Assembly: GCF_003070865.1 (NCBI RefSeq)
Contig: NZ_CP026948.1
Span: forward strand, 2,293,925 to 2,357,924
Length of the DNA: 64,000 nucleotides
Source: Corynebacterium liangguodongii
Lineage (GTDB): Bacteria > Actinomycetota > Actinomycetes > Mycobacteriales > Mycobacteriaceae
Direction: 5' to 3'
Under the pieces are notes generated by a model. The model saw only the letters and a list, made by a program, of their open reading frames with translations. It did not search any database and was not told where the DNA came from. Numbering within the stretch: position 1 is the first letter of the stretch; each line of letters starts with the position of its first letter. A program made the position numbers and the translations under genes. Below are positions 26,468 to 35,253 of the stretch, in pieces.

Positions 26468-27643
26468 CTATCGAAGCGACTCGATGACTAGTGCGATGCC
26501 CTGGCCTCCGCCGATACACAAAGTGACCAATCCGTAGCGCACGTCATTGTCGTGCAGCTGGTGGAGGAGCTTCGTGGTCAAGATCGCGCCTGTCGCACCC
26601 ACCGGGTGACCGAGCGCGACCGCGCCGCCGTGGATGTTGGTCTTGGCCGGGTCGAAACCGAGCTGGTCGGAGACCGCCATGGCCTGGGCCGCAAACGCCT
26701 CGTTCGACTCGATGAGATCGATATCCGAAATATCGACCCCGGCCTTCGCCAGTGCCTTAGGCACCGCGGCCACCGGGCCAAGGCCCATCACGCTCGGGTC
26801 GCAGCCAGAAATTCCCCAGCCTAAGATGCGGGCGACGGGGGATAGATCGTGTTCGTCGACGGCGCCTTCGCCGGCCAGGACGAGGGACGCCGCTCCGTCG
26901 TTAATGCCGGAGGCATTACCCGCGGTGACCAACCCCCCTTCTTGAAAGGCCGGGCGCAGCGAACCGAGCTTCTCGAGGGTGGTCTCGCGCGGGTGCTCGT
27001 CGACGCAAAATTTTACCGTCTCCTTGCCTCGACGCACCTCGACAGGCACGATTTGCTCATCGAAGGCACCGGCTTTTATCGCCGCGAGCGCCTTGGTGTG
27101 GGAGTCGAGTGCGTATTCGTCAACCTGCTCGCGGGTGTAACCTTGCCGTCGAGCGATTTCTTCCGCGGTGTTGCCCATGTGGCCGTTGCCGAATGGGTCG
27201 GAAAGGATACCGAGCCAGTCGACCACGCGTCCATCACCCATCTTCTGACCGGCGCGCATGCGGGGCAGCGAGTAGGGCGCCCGGCTCATCACCTCAGCGC
27301 CGCCGACCAGCGCCACGGCGGCATCGCCCTCGCGGATCATGTGCGCTCCGCTGATAATGGACTGGACGCCCGAGCCGCAGAGCCGGTTGATGTTATTCGC
27401 CGTAGAGCTCTCGCCCATCCCCGCGCCGAGTGCGATGGCCCGGGCGAGGTAGGCGTCGTTAGTCTCGGTGTTGATGACGTTGCCGTATACGGCAGTGTCG
27501 ATCACCTCGGGGTCAACGCCTGCGCGCTCAATGGCCGCCTCGGCCGTGGCGATTCCCAGCTCAGTGGGCGTATGAGCCGAAAGCGAGCCCATAAACGAGC
27601 CGATTGCCGTGCGCGCGGATGAGAGGATATAGGCGGTGTCCAT
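26468..27643 (-). CDS. Acetyl-CoA C-acetyltransferase (thiolase)
   Basis: A 391-residue thiolase that condenses two acetyl-CoA or cleaves 3-oxoacyl-CoA. It has the nucleophile Cys89 (NRLCGSGVQS), the substrate motif NEAFAAQAM, the His of GGAVALGHPVGATGA and the C-terminal base Cys in CIGGGQGIALVIE. Length is normal. ATG at 27643 is chosen because AGGAG lies 11 bp upstream; the in-frame GTG at 27655 would abut that site. A parS site lies 90 bp upstream. Confidence 0.92.
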   Translation of the reverse strand: MDTAYILSSARTAIGSFMGSLSAHTPTELGIATAEAAIERAGVDPEVIDTAVYGNVINTETNDAYLARAIALGAGMGESSTANNINRLCGSGVQSIISGAHMIREGDAAVALVGGAEVMSRAPYSLPRMRAGQKMGDGRVVDWLGILSDPFGNGHMGNTAEEIARRQGYTREQVDEYALDSHTKALAAIKAGAFDEQIVPVEVRRGKETVKFCVDEHPRETTLEKLGSLRPAFQEGGLVTAGNASGINDGAASLVLAGEGAVDEHDLSPVARILGWGISGCDPSVMGLGPVAAVPKALAKAGVDISDIDLIESNEAFAAQAMAVSDQLGFDPAKTNIHGGAVALGHPVGATGAILTTKLLHQLHDNDVRYGLVTLCIGGGQGIALVIESLR

Positions 27644-27732
27644 TGCTGGCTTCACTCCTGTCGGTGACTACGGGATGCTTCTGAATGCGCATTATTCCAG
27701 AGTCCGACTCGCGGGAATGAACGAATGGCCAA

Positions 27733-27748
27733 TGTTTCACGTGAAACA
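27733..27748. other. parS site (ParB-binding), intergenic
   Basis: TGTTTCACGTGAAACA is a perfect match to the bacterial parS consensus; the palindrome extends to 18 bp (27732-27749). It lies between the thiolase and the MFS gene and is the site furthest from the origin in this window, about 36 kb from the right edge. Confidence 0.95.
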
Positions 27749-27761
27749 TCGCTGCCCAACC

Positions 27762-28874
27762 TCAACGCGGCCGGCAGTTTAGGCCCGCTGCCATCACGAG
27801 CGCACCCGCCGCGACACCGAAGCCAAGTGTGTGGTGAGCGCTATACAGCGGGAGGATAAGCACCGGCGTGAGAGCGCTACCGAAGAACCGGAACGCCTGG
27901 ACGCTCGAGAGGATCTGCGCACCCGAAGAAGACCGCAGAGTCACAAGGTTCACCCCGACCTGAACACCCTGCCCCGCGGTAACGACAATGCCCCACAAAA
28001 CAGCGACAAGCACCATCGAGGACGCCAACCCGATTCCCAGCAGCCCGCACGCCGCGATGAGAAGGGCCACCACAATCAGCGGACGAGGGCCACGCGTGTC
28101 GGCCAGCCCGCCCACCCGGCTGGAGAACAGAAAGGAAGAGAGCCCACCGACCATGACGATGAACCCCCGGGCAAGGGGAGAAGCGGCGAAAAGCTCGCCC
28201 ACGTGGAGAGCCAGTACAAATCCCATGCCCATAGTGCACAGTCCAACGACCAGCAGGGTGAAGCAACCCCTGACGAACGACCAGCTCACCGCGAACGAAC
28301 CGCGCGGCGTGCGCGAAGGGGGAGCATCCGGCAGGCCAATGAGAACAATGAAGAGCGGAACCGCCACGAGAATGAGGTAGATCCATCGCCACGAGGCGAC
28401 GGAGACGACTGCGCCCGCAAACAACGGAGCCGAGAGCAGACCGAACGATTGCATGGCCGCGTAACTGCCCAGAGCTGCGCCGAGCCGTTCAGCGGGGGTG
28501 ATACGTGTCAAGATGAGCTGGAGGGACGGCAGCGTGAAAGCGTTACACAGGGCGGCAAGGATGTATGCGGCGAGGAACACCCACCACGTCGGTGAGAGGA
28601 TGAGAATGACAGCGCACACGGCGATGATCACAAATGCGACCCGTGCAACAAGCACCGGAGAAAGATTCCGGGTGAGGGAGCTTGAGAACAGCAGCATTGC
28701 CGCGAAGGGGAACGTATAGGCCGTCATTGTCAACGATGCCTGTGTCAACGTAATGCCGAAGTCCGCGGCGAACTCCGGAAGGACAACCGCCAGAGACTGC
28801 CCGGCGAAGGGACCAAGGAACCCACCGACAAGAATGCAAAGGTAGCGCAGCCGATGCGGGGGAGAAGGGAGCAT
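27762..28874 (-). CDS. MFS transporter
   Basis: A 370-residue member of the major facilitator superfamily with about 12 helices (GFLGPFAGQSLAVVLPEFAADFG start; PLARGFIVMVGGLSSFLFSSRVGGLADTRG central loop). Similar to drug or sugar exporters; substrate unknown. ATG at 28874 gives a normal MFS N-terminus; the longer in-frame opening is Arg-rich. The base composition is slightly lower in GC than that of the neighbours. Confidence 0.8.
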   Translation of the reverse strand: MLPSPPHRLRYLCILVGGFLGPFAGQSLAVVLPEFAADFGITLTQASLTMTAYTFPFAAMLLFSSSLTRNLSPVLVARVAFVIIAVCAVILILSPTWWVFLAAYILAALCNAFTLPSLQLILTRITPAERLGAALGSYAAMQSFGLLSAPLFAGAVVSVASWRWIYLILVAVPLFIVLIGLPDAPPSRTPRGSFAVSWSFVRGCFTLLVVGLCTMGMGFVLALHVGELFAASPLARGFIVMVGGLSSFLFSSRVGGLADTRGPRPLIVVALLIAACGLLGIGLASSMVLVAVLWGIVVTAGQGVQVGVNLVTLRSSSGAQILSSVQAFRFFGSALTPVLILPLYSAHHTLGFGVAAGALVMAAGLNCRPR

Positions 28875-29316
28875 AGTGAGACCATAATCCCGCGCTTTCG
28901 CCCGCGCTCGACGGGGGTGTAGGCGACCAACCATCGAGACGGGCTATATCTGAATCCGCATCACGGACCGGGACCGAAACGTAATCAGAGCTGGTCAGTG
29001 AAGGACACGTCATCTCACTGGATTTTTCCAATGCGTCCTTCGCGCTCATGAAGATTCGCGAAGGCGCATTCGCTCTCCTCTTGGTCAGAATCCGGCGCCG
29101 CCTTGACCACTTGGGGGACCACTTGGGAACCACTCGGGCTCTCTCGGCCGGAGCGCCATCGGTCGAAGCTGGTTCGCTAGTGCGGCGAGGTAGCTGTGCA
29201 CCTTCAGCATACCAATCGCAAGATCCAGCATCCTCGCTCCTGTAAGCACCCACTGCTGATGGCTCTCGGTGCAGATCTTTCCGCGTCAGCGAGCGCTCGC
29301 CTGCGATTACCGCTTC
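28875..29316. other. 442-bp gap with a bulged hairpin and a short tandem repeat
   Basis: No convincing gene. ATGCGTCCTTCGCG (29031-29044) pairs with CGCGAAGGCGCAT (29057-29069), leaving a single bulged base; it could be a terminator or operator. Nearby, three imperfect copies of ACCACTTGGG follow one another at about 29107-29135. A minus-strand fragment starting MLDLAIGMLKVHSYLAALAN (from about 29235) looks protein-like but stops after about 48 codons. The right end carries the terminus of the next gene. Confidence 0.45.
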
Positions 29317-30753
29317 CTAGTAGCTACTCGACCCTCCCGCGCCGGAAAACCCGGAACTGTAGGAGGAGTTAAATCCCGACGAAGACGAGGACTGCGCGGC
29401 CTGCGCCGCCTCCACGTTAGAGGTGTGCCAGCTGTTGAGCACGACGAACGGGACATAGTTGGAGTAGAAGAAGTCGCGGTCGTAGAGCGCCGGTCGCGTC
29501 AGTGCGTTGTGCTCCTTGACGTCACTGAACTCCTTGTCCTTCACCGCCTCCAGAACAAGGCGGTAATCCCCAAGGAGGCGCACAAAGTCATCGAGGAAGC
29601 CAGGGGCAGAGGGGTTGTGGTCGAGCTCGTTGATTTTTGCTTCCAACTCTTCGAGCTCGTCCTTCAGCCCGTCATCGTTGACTCCGAGCCGAGCCTTGAT
29701 GATGTCCTCGCGTAAGGCGGTGAGGTCGGAGCGCCTGGCGGCGGGGTCCCCGTTTTCAATCTTGAACAGGCGATTGATGTTGTCCTCCGCGTTCGAGGTG
29801 TGGCGGACAACCTCTGCCGCGTTATCAATCTCAAGGCGGCGCTCCCAGACCTGCTTGTCGTCGCCAACATCGATTGCGCCAATCCCACCTGCGCCTGAGA
29901 CTTTGTCATGAAGCGCGAGGAAACGATCGCGGACCTCGGCCCACTGCTTGCGCATCTCGGCATCGGCAAACGCGCTGGTCAGTGAGTTTGCCCGAATGTC
30001 GATCTCCCCGAGACGCTGCCCCAACGCGGCGTACTCGCGCGTGACCAGCTCGTGGTCTCGCCGCGCGCGCGTGATCGCTTGTCGACGCCTATTTCGCGCC
30101 CCCAAGGCAAGCGAGCTGCCCAACGCAGCAGCTCCCCCAGCCGCTACCCCCGCACCCACTCCAGCCCCGAAACGTTCGCTCTCCGCATCGTCGACTACGT
30201 AGGCACGAACGAGATCTATATCCATCGCGGCGCGGGCCCCTGCAAACATGGCCGCAGGAATGTTGCTGTCTCGCATTCCGCGTTTCATCTCTTCGGCGAC
30301 AGACGGTGCCCTCTCGTCTTCGTGGAGCTTCAATTGATGCGCGACATCCTCGCCGGCATAGACCCCGACCTTGCGCTGTTGCGTTCCGGCGGCGACGATG
30401 AGCACTCCGTCCGCGTACTTATCGGGGCCAATGTCATCGGGGTAGTGATCCCGCATGTATTCCTCGACGGTGTCGTTCAGGTTTTCGTGCGACTGGTTGA
30501 ACACCATCCAGTGCAACACTTCGACGGTATCGGGTGCCTCTAGCATCGCGGCATCGCGCATCATGCGCGCTTCGTCTTCGGGCGCAAGCAGATCATGAGG
30601 GTCGTCTACGACAATGTTGGGTACCCCGGCGGTCTCGATAGCGACGGACTCAGGCGCGGGGACGTCGATGAACGATGCTCCAAGTGCACCGCCGCCAAGG
30701 CCGAGAACAGCAGTGAGGATGGCGATTGCGCCTATCTGCTTCGAGGTTGGCAT
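29317..30753 (-). CDS. TPM-like (DUF5129-type) secreted/membrane protein
   Basis: A 478-residue protein with an N-terminal signal or anchor (residues 5-26) and an extracellular TPM-like domain (about 45-180; VVDDPHDLLAPEDEARMM, KYADGVLIVAAGTQQRKVGVYAGEDV). A second hydrophobic Gly/Ala stretch follows (about 200-220), then a long helical, probably coiled region (about 225-420) and a Ser/Gly-rich tail ending SSGFSGAGGSSSY. TPM domains occur in photosystem-II repair and cell-envelope proteins; the role here is unknown. ATG at 30753 has TATGTT 6 nt before it (leaderless). Confidence 0.75.
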   Translation of the reverse strand: MPTSKQIGAIAILTAVLGLGGGALGASFIDVPAPESVAIETAGVPNIVVDDPHDLLAPEDEARMMRDAAMLEAPDTVEVLHWMVFNQSHENLNDTVEEYMRDHYPDDIGPDKYADGVLIVAAGTQQRKVGVYAGEDVAHQLKLHEDERAPSVAEEMKRGMRDSNIPAAMFAGARAAMDIDLVRAYVVDDAESERFGAGVGAGVAAGGAAALGSSLALGARNRRRQAITRARRDHELVTREYAALGQRLGEIDIRANSLTSAFADAEMRKQWAEVRDRFLALHDKVSGAGGIGAIDVGDDKQVWERRLEIDNAAEVVRHTSNAEDNINRLFKIENGDPAARRSDLTALREDIIKARLGVNDDGLKDELEELEAKINELDHNPSAPGFLDDFVRLLGDYRLVLEAVKDKEFSDVKEHNALTRPALYDRDFFYSNYVPFVVLNSWHTSNVEAAQAAQSSSSSGFNSSYSSGFSGAGGSSSY

Positions 30754-30814
30754 GTACTCAACATACTGCATAGGGCGCGCGCACGGTACGAACGAACGTA
30801 GTGACATTGTTGCA

Positions 30815-31525
30815 CTAAAACGCCTCGGCCACGGCCCGCCCAATAACGACGGTGCCCGGCTCGATGATTTCCGGCAGCCGTGCCTCCACGTCCTCGAGAG
30901 GATCGGCGGTGAGGAACCATCCTGCCCAGGCCTCCTTGCCGGGGGAGAAGACCCGGTCCCCGGTGCCGATGAGGTTCAAGGTGGCGTCGCGCACCCATAG
31001 CGGGCCGACGAGGGAGGCGTGCTCGGTGCCCTCCAGGAGAGCGAGCTCCGGTTGGTAGGCGACGACGTGGGAGCGGGCCAAGAGGGCGTCGAAAAGCGAG
31101 TGCACGTGGGGGATCGCCGCCTCTGTGCCCAGGTAGGCGACGGTGACGAGGCGGAGGGGGTCCGGGCCAACGCTGTCGCGCAGCGCGAGGTCGGTGAGCC
31201 CGCCGAGCGTCGAGGGGAAGCGCGGGGTGACGAAGGGATCGTCCATGAAAAACGTCTCGATGCGCTCGTCGCGGTCGAGGCCGGCAAAGTCGACGAGCGC
31301 GTTGAGCTCGTAGAGCGCCATGGATTCGGGGTCGCGCAGGTTGCCGTAGGCGGCCTCGGTGCGCAGGTCCCAGAGGATGAACTCGTCGTCGACGGGGTGC
31401 GGGGCAGGGGAGAGGGCGAGCACCTCCGCGCCGCTGCGAACGACCCGGTCGCGCCATACCCCGTAGGCCTCGCCGAGGTCATCGCTGTGCGCGATGAAGT
31501 GGGTGGTGACGATCTCGGCGACCAT
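30815..31525 (-). CDS. Conserved hypothetical protein
   Basis: A 236-residue soluble protein starting MVAEIVTTHFIAHSDDLGEA, with the acidic patch DDEFILWDL and VAYLGTEAAIPHVHSLFDAL. No transmembrane segments or catalytic motif are recognised. A longer in-frame opening to 31627 adds an Arg/Ser-rich sequence antisense to the neighbour and is rejected. The small membrane gene starts further up the same strand, 22 bp away, suggesting cotranscription. Confidence 0.6.
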   Translation of the reverse strand: MVAEIVTTHFIAHSDDLGEAYGVWRDRVVRSGAEVLALSPAPHPVDDEFILWDLRTEAAYGNLRDPESMALYELNALVDFAGLDRDERIETFFMDDPFVTPRFPSTLGGLTDLALRDSVGPDPLRLVTVAYLGTEAAIPHVHSLFDALLARSHVVAYQPELALLEGTEHASLVGPLWVRDATLNLIGTGDRVFSPGKEAWAGWFLTADPLEDVEARLPEIIEPGTVVIGRAVAEAF

Positions 31526-31547
31526 GCCGACAGGATACCGCGGCGCG

Positions 31548-31796
31548 CTAACCCATTCCGCCCGCCGCGAGGGAGACAGCCAGGACGATCGGCCACGCGA
31601 ACAGCGTGAGCAGCGATACGACGCCAAGCAGCACGGAGCGGCTCCGGACGGCGAGGACTACTCCCGTGACGGAGGCGAGGACCAGCGCAACCCAGTAGAG
31701 CACCTGGGCCCACTGGGGCACGCGGTCACCCATAAAGGGCGTAGCCACCCAAACAAGGGCAAGCACGAGGAAGAGAACAGTCTTTTTCGCGGACAT
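31548..31796 (-). CDS. Small membrane protein
   Basis: An 82-residue protein with three hydrophobic helices (LFLVLALVWVATPFMG, VLYWVALVLASVTGVVLAV, LLGVVSLLTLFAWPIVLAV). Ribosome site gaaagga lies 8 bp before the ATG. Family unknown; related small proteins are common in corynebacteria. Confidence 0.65.
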   Translation of the reverse strand: MSAKKTVLFLVLALVWVATPFMGDRVPQWAQVLYWVALVLASVTGVVLAVRSRSVLLGVVSLLTLFAWPIVLAVSLAAGGMG

Positions 31797-31833
31797 CCAC
31801 CCATTCCTTTCGATTGAGGGTCATTTTGTGATT

Positions 31834-32426
31834 TCAGCAATTGTGCGCTCGAGGCACCAGGCGGATTGCAGCCTCAATGTAGGCTCGGTCCGCCCAGGAG
31901 TAGTCATGTTTGACCGCATTGAGGCCGTCAACAAACCGCCGGTCGCATTCACATACTTCTGTGCCACCGCTCAAGCACTGATCATGGTCGCGGCATACTG
32001 CGTCGGCGGAATTCTGCGGTTCTCCTCCATCCGTTCGATCCCTGCCGCACCAATTCCATCGCTCAGCAATTGGCCAGCCCGCCGGATCGATTGCGAAGAG
32101 CTGCACGCTCGGCACGTTTCCCTGATCGGCCGGCACGGCCATTCCATCAACAAAGCAGTGCTCGCGGTCATAATCGATCGCACGGTTGTACTCTTGACCG
32201 AACTCAACGACTTCCCCGCTCTCTCCTCGAGCAGATGCCTTGTCCACGTCAAACTTCAGAGTTGCCGGGACTACGTAAGCGTCGAGAGCTACGTCGATTG
32301 CATCAGCTTGATGGCCATGTGGGGATCCAATCTCAGCGGCTTGAGCCGGAGCGCACCAAGCCGATACCAAAGCGCCAGAAATAGCTGCGAAAGCAAAAAA
32401 CTCGCCGCCTTATTAACAGCAGACAT
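31834..32426 (-). pseudogene. Secreted phospholipase A2-like gene with a frameshift in the signal peptide
   Basis: The C-terminal 178 codons encode an exported small enzyme with the PLA2 hallmarks: WNWCGRD (calcium-loop-like) and CRDHDQCL (catalytic His-Asp pair with flanking Cys), plus further cysteines. Upstream, ATG at 32426 with ribosome site gaaagg begins MSAVNKAASF in the +1-shifted frame. One extra T in the six-T run (plus-strand A6 at 32395-32400) would restore a textbook signal peptide ending SAWCAPAQAA before EIGS. As read, the signal peptide is not joined to the enzyme. It may be phase-variable, recently inactivated or a sequencing error. PLA2 assignment rests on the two motifs. 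Confidence 0.6.
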
Positions 32427-32541
32427 GATGAACCTTTCGGTCAGAGGACGGGGAAACACGTGAGGAAATACCCCGCCGCCACGATAAAATATGAATGGAA
32501 TTGCCGCAAGTGTTTGGCGGAAAATGTATACTAAGGTAGAT

Positions 32542-32607
32542 ATGACTAACCTATTGATAAATGAAGCTCGATCTCTTCAAGGGCGAAGTGACGCGAAATA
32601 CTGCTGA
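32542..32607 (+). CDS. Possible 21-residue ORF
   Basis: ATG at 32542 is preceded by TATACT (32527-32532), one of the best -10 hexamers in the window, and by aaggtag. It opens MTNLLINEARSLQGRSDAKY and stops after one more Cys. The promoter looks real; whether the peptide is made, or the transcript is a small RNA or remnant, is open. Confidence 0.3.
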   Translation: MTNLLINEARSLQGRSDAKYC

Positions 32608-32735
32608 CTTTCGCGGACCCATGCGCCCATGGAAAGGCCCACAATGCGCCGTCCCCCATCAGCATTGTCGGTCACCAACCCGAGAGGAATAGCGATGGTG
32701 TTCCGAGACGCCGCGGCATGTTTCACGTGAAACAT
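32577..32735 (-). CDS. Doubtful 52-residue ORF starting inside parS
   Basis: The ATG is formed by the parS palindrome itself (MFHVKH) and the frame runs on as NTIAIPLGLVTDNADGGRRI, ending SMGAWVRESQQYFASLRP. The C-terminal half looks protein-like, but there is no ribosome site and the 3' end overlaps the ORF at 32542 on the other strand. It could be the tail of a decayed gene. Confidence 0.2.
   Translation of the reverse strand: MFHVKHAAASRNTIAIPLGLVTDNADGGRRIVGLSMGAWVRESQQYFASLRP
32719..32734. other. parS site within a 30-bp perfect palindrome
   Basis: TGTTTCACGTGAAACA matches the consensus. Symmetry continues outwards as GCGGCA/TGCCGC, so 32712-32741 is fully palindromic. It is intergenic, about 80 bp upstream of the MsiK-type ATPase, and could also form a hairpin in a transcript. 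Confidence 0.95.
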
Positions 32736-32816
32736 GCCGCGCCCGGTGACGTAGATTAGAGGCGTACCCCACTTAAGGATCGTTCGGCACGTACCTGCCG
32801 ATGGAGGAGAAGAACT

Positions 32817-33905
32817 ATGGCTACTGTCACCTTTGACCGCGCGACGCGCATCTACCCGGGGGCCGACGAGCCCTCCGTCAAGGCGCTCGACCTCGACATC
32901 GCGGACGGGGAGTTCCTCGTCCTCGTCGGCCCTTCCGGCTCCGGAAAGTCCACCGCACTGCGCATGCTCGCCGGCCTGGAGGAGACGAACGAGGGCCGGA
33001 TCCTCATCGGCGGCCGCGACGTCACCGCCCTCGAGCCTCGCGAGCGCGACATCGCCATGGTGTTCCAGAACTACGCCCTCTACCCCCACATGTCCGTCCG
33101 CGAGAACATGGGCTTTGCGCTCAAGCTCGCCGGGATGGACAAGGCGCAGATGAACGAGCGCGTCGAGGAGGCCGCCCGCACGCTCGGCCTTACCGAGTAC
33201 CTGGACCGCAAGCCGAAGGCGCTCTCCGGAGGGCAGCGCCAGCGCGTAGCCATGGGCCGCGCCATCGTGCGCGAGCCGCAAGTCTTCCTCATGGACGAGC
33301 CCTTAAGCAACCTCGACGCCAAGCTGCGCGTGCAAACCCGCACGCAGATCGCCAGCCTGCAGCGCCGCATGGGCGTTACCACCGTCTACGTCACCCACGA
33401 CCAGACGGAGGCGCTGACGATGGGAGATCGCATCGCGGTGCTCAACTTCGGGGAGCTTCAGCAGGTGGGCACGCCGCGCGAGCTTTACGACGCCCCCGCC
33501 AACGTCTTCGTCGCCGGCTTCATCGGCTCCCCCGCGATGAACCTCGCCACCTTCGACGTCGATCCCGCATCCTTCGCCGCCGTCGCGGGCGACACCCGCA
33601 TCCCCCTCGAGTGCCGCGTCCTCGACGCCGTCCGCCCGGAGGACCAGGGCCGGATCACGCTCGGGTTCCGGCCTGAGGCCGCCGAGCTGGTCAGCGCCGC
33701 TACTCCCGACGCCCTCGAGGTGCACATCACCTTCGTGGAGGAGCTCGGCTCCGACTCGTACCTCTACGGCACTCTCGCCGGCCGGGACGAGCAGGTGGTC
33801 CTGCGCGCCGCGCCCCACAGCGCCGTCCGCCCCGGCGAGGCGGTTCACGCGCGCATCACCGGCGCGTTGCACGCCTTTAGCGCGGCGACGGGGGAGCGGA
33901 TCTAG
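32817..33905 (+). CDS. Sugar ABC transporter ATPase, UgpC/MsiK type
   Basis: A 362-residue ATPase of the carbohydrate importer class CUT1. Walker A is GPSGSGKST, the signature LSGGQRQRVAMGRAIVREP, Walker B FLMDEPLSNLDAKLR, and a C-terminal TOBE/OB regulatory domain extends from about 240 to 362 (FIGSPAMN, GFRPEAAEL). No permease or binding-protein gene adjoins it, as for MsiK, which energises several sugar transporters encoded elsewhere. ATG at 32817 has the strong ribosome site ggaggagaag. Confidence 0.9.
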   Translation: MATVTFDRATRIYPGADEPSVKALDLDIADGEFLVLVGPSGSGKSTALRMLAGLEETNEGRILIGGRDVTALEPRERDIAMVFQNYALYPHMSVRENMGFALKLAGMDKAQMNERVEEAARTLGLTEYLDRKPKALSGGQRQRVAMGRAIVREPQVFLMDEPLSNLDAKLRVQTRTQIASLQRRMGVTTVYVTHDQTEALTMGDRIAVLNFGELQQVGTPRELYDAPANVFVAGFIGSPAMNLATFDVDPASFAAVAGDTRIPLECRVLDAVRPEDQGRITLGFRPEAAELVSAATPDALEVHITFVEELGSDSYLYGTLAGRDEQVVLRAAPHSAVRPGEAVHARITGALHAFSAATGERI

Positions 33906-33936
33906 GACCGCGCGCGCAAAACCGGGCCGCCGGCCG

Positions 33937-35139
33937 CTAGGCGCGGGCGCCCTCGAGCGTATAACCCTTGATGCGCCCCGCCGCAAAACGGTTGACGATG
34001 AGCGCGATCGCCCCGTCGCCCGTGACGTTGGCGGCGGTGCCGAAGGAGTCGACGACGATGTAGGCGGCGATCATGAGCGAGACCATCGACTCGTCGAAGC
34101 CGAGGTTGGCCTGCAGCAGCCCGACGGCCGCCATGATGGCGCCGCCGGGCACGCCCGGCGCGGCGATCATCATGATGCCAAGGAGGAGCAGGAAGCCGAA
34201 GATTTGCGCGTTGGAGATACCCAGCCCGCCCATGGAGACGATCGCGAGGGCGTAGAGGGTGATCTTCATCATCGAGCCTGCGAGGTGGATGGTTGCGCAC
34301 AGCGGCACGACGAATCCCGCGACGTTGTCATCTACCTTGTTCTTCAGCGTGGAGGCGTAGGTTACCGGGATCGTCGCGGCCGAGGACGACGTGCCCAGCG
34401 CCGTGAAGTAGGCCGGCGCCATGTTGCGCAGCGCGACAAACGGGTTGCGCCCGGCGACTGCACCGGCGACGAGGTAGAGCACAAGGATGATGACGAGCGT
34501 CATCACCACCGAGAGCACGAGCACGGTACCGAAGGCCGCCAGCGTGGAGCCGAAGCTGTCGTTCATCCCCAGGCCCAGGAAGGTGCCGAAGATGTAGAGC
34601 GGCAGCAGGGGGATGATGAAGGAGGTGACAACCTTCATGATCACCCCCTGGAGCTCGTCGACCACCCGGTACATCGTGTCGGACTTCACCGCCGTCATGG
34701 CGATGCCGACGACGAACGCCAGAAGCAGCGCCGACATGACCTCGAGCGGGGCGGGCATCTCCACCTCGAAGTAGGGGGCGAGACCGCCCTCCGAGGGGTC
34801 CGCGACGCCGGTGACGAGCGTGCGGCCGTCGAGAAGCGAGGGGTAGAGCAGCGCCGCGGTGCCCCACGCGATGAGCCCGGAGGTGATCGTCGAGGTATAC
34901 GCGATACCCGCGGTGATGCCGAGCCACTTTCCGGCCCCCTTGCCCAGCCCCGCGATGGCGGGCGTGATCAGCGAGAAGATGAGCACGGGTACGAAGAAGC
35001 CCAGGAAGTTGGAAAACAGCCCGTTGAAGGTGATAAACACCCGGGCGAGCCACTGCGGGAAGAAGAAGCTGCAGGCGATGCCGAGGGCGATGGCCGCGAC
35101 AATCCACAACAGCAGCGAGTTGAGGATCTTGTTTTTCAT
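33937..35139 (-). CDS. Dicarboxylate/amino acid:cation symporter (DAACS)
   Basis: A 400-residue transporter of the glutamate/aspartate/C4-dicarboxylate family with eight helices and two re-entrant loops. Diagnostic segments are TALGTSSSAATIPVT (serine-rich HP1 loop) and VVDSFGTAANVTGDGAIALIV (helix 8 substrate/Na+ site). Residues IHLAGSMM and ISNAQ lie between. Substrate likely glutamate, aspartate, serine/threonine or succinate. Convergent with the MsiK gene. Confidence 0.9.
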   Translation of the reverse strand: MKNKILNSLLLWIVAAIALGIACSFFFPQWLARVFITFNGLFSNFLGFFVPVLIFSLITPAIAGLGKGAGKWLGITAGIAYTSTITSGLIAWGTAALLYPSLLDGRTLVTGVADPSEGGLAPYFEVEMPAPLEVMSALLLAFVVGIAMTAVKSDTMYRVVDELQGVIMKVVTSFIIPLLPLYIFGTFLGLGMNDSFGSTLAAFGTVLVLSVVMTLVIILVLYLVAGAVAGRNPFVALRNMAPAYFTALGTSSSAATIPVTYASTLKNKVDDNVAGFVVPLCATIHLAGSMMKITLYALAIVSMGGLGISNAQIFGFLLLLGIMMIAAPGVPGGAIMAAVGLLQANLGFDESMVSLMIAAYIVVDSFGTAANVTGDGAIALIVNRFAAGRIKGYTLEGARA

Positions 35140-35253
35140 GAGATCTGCCTTTAATCGAGGATTGCACCCTGCGGTTGGAAGGGTTTGCAGTATTGTTGCC
35201 CACGACTTTTACCCACCACAACTGCTACCCCCGCCGCGCGTTAAGCTAGGGCC

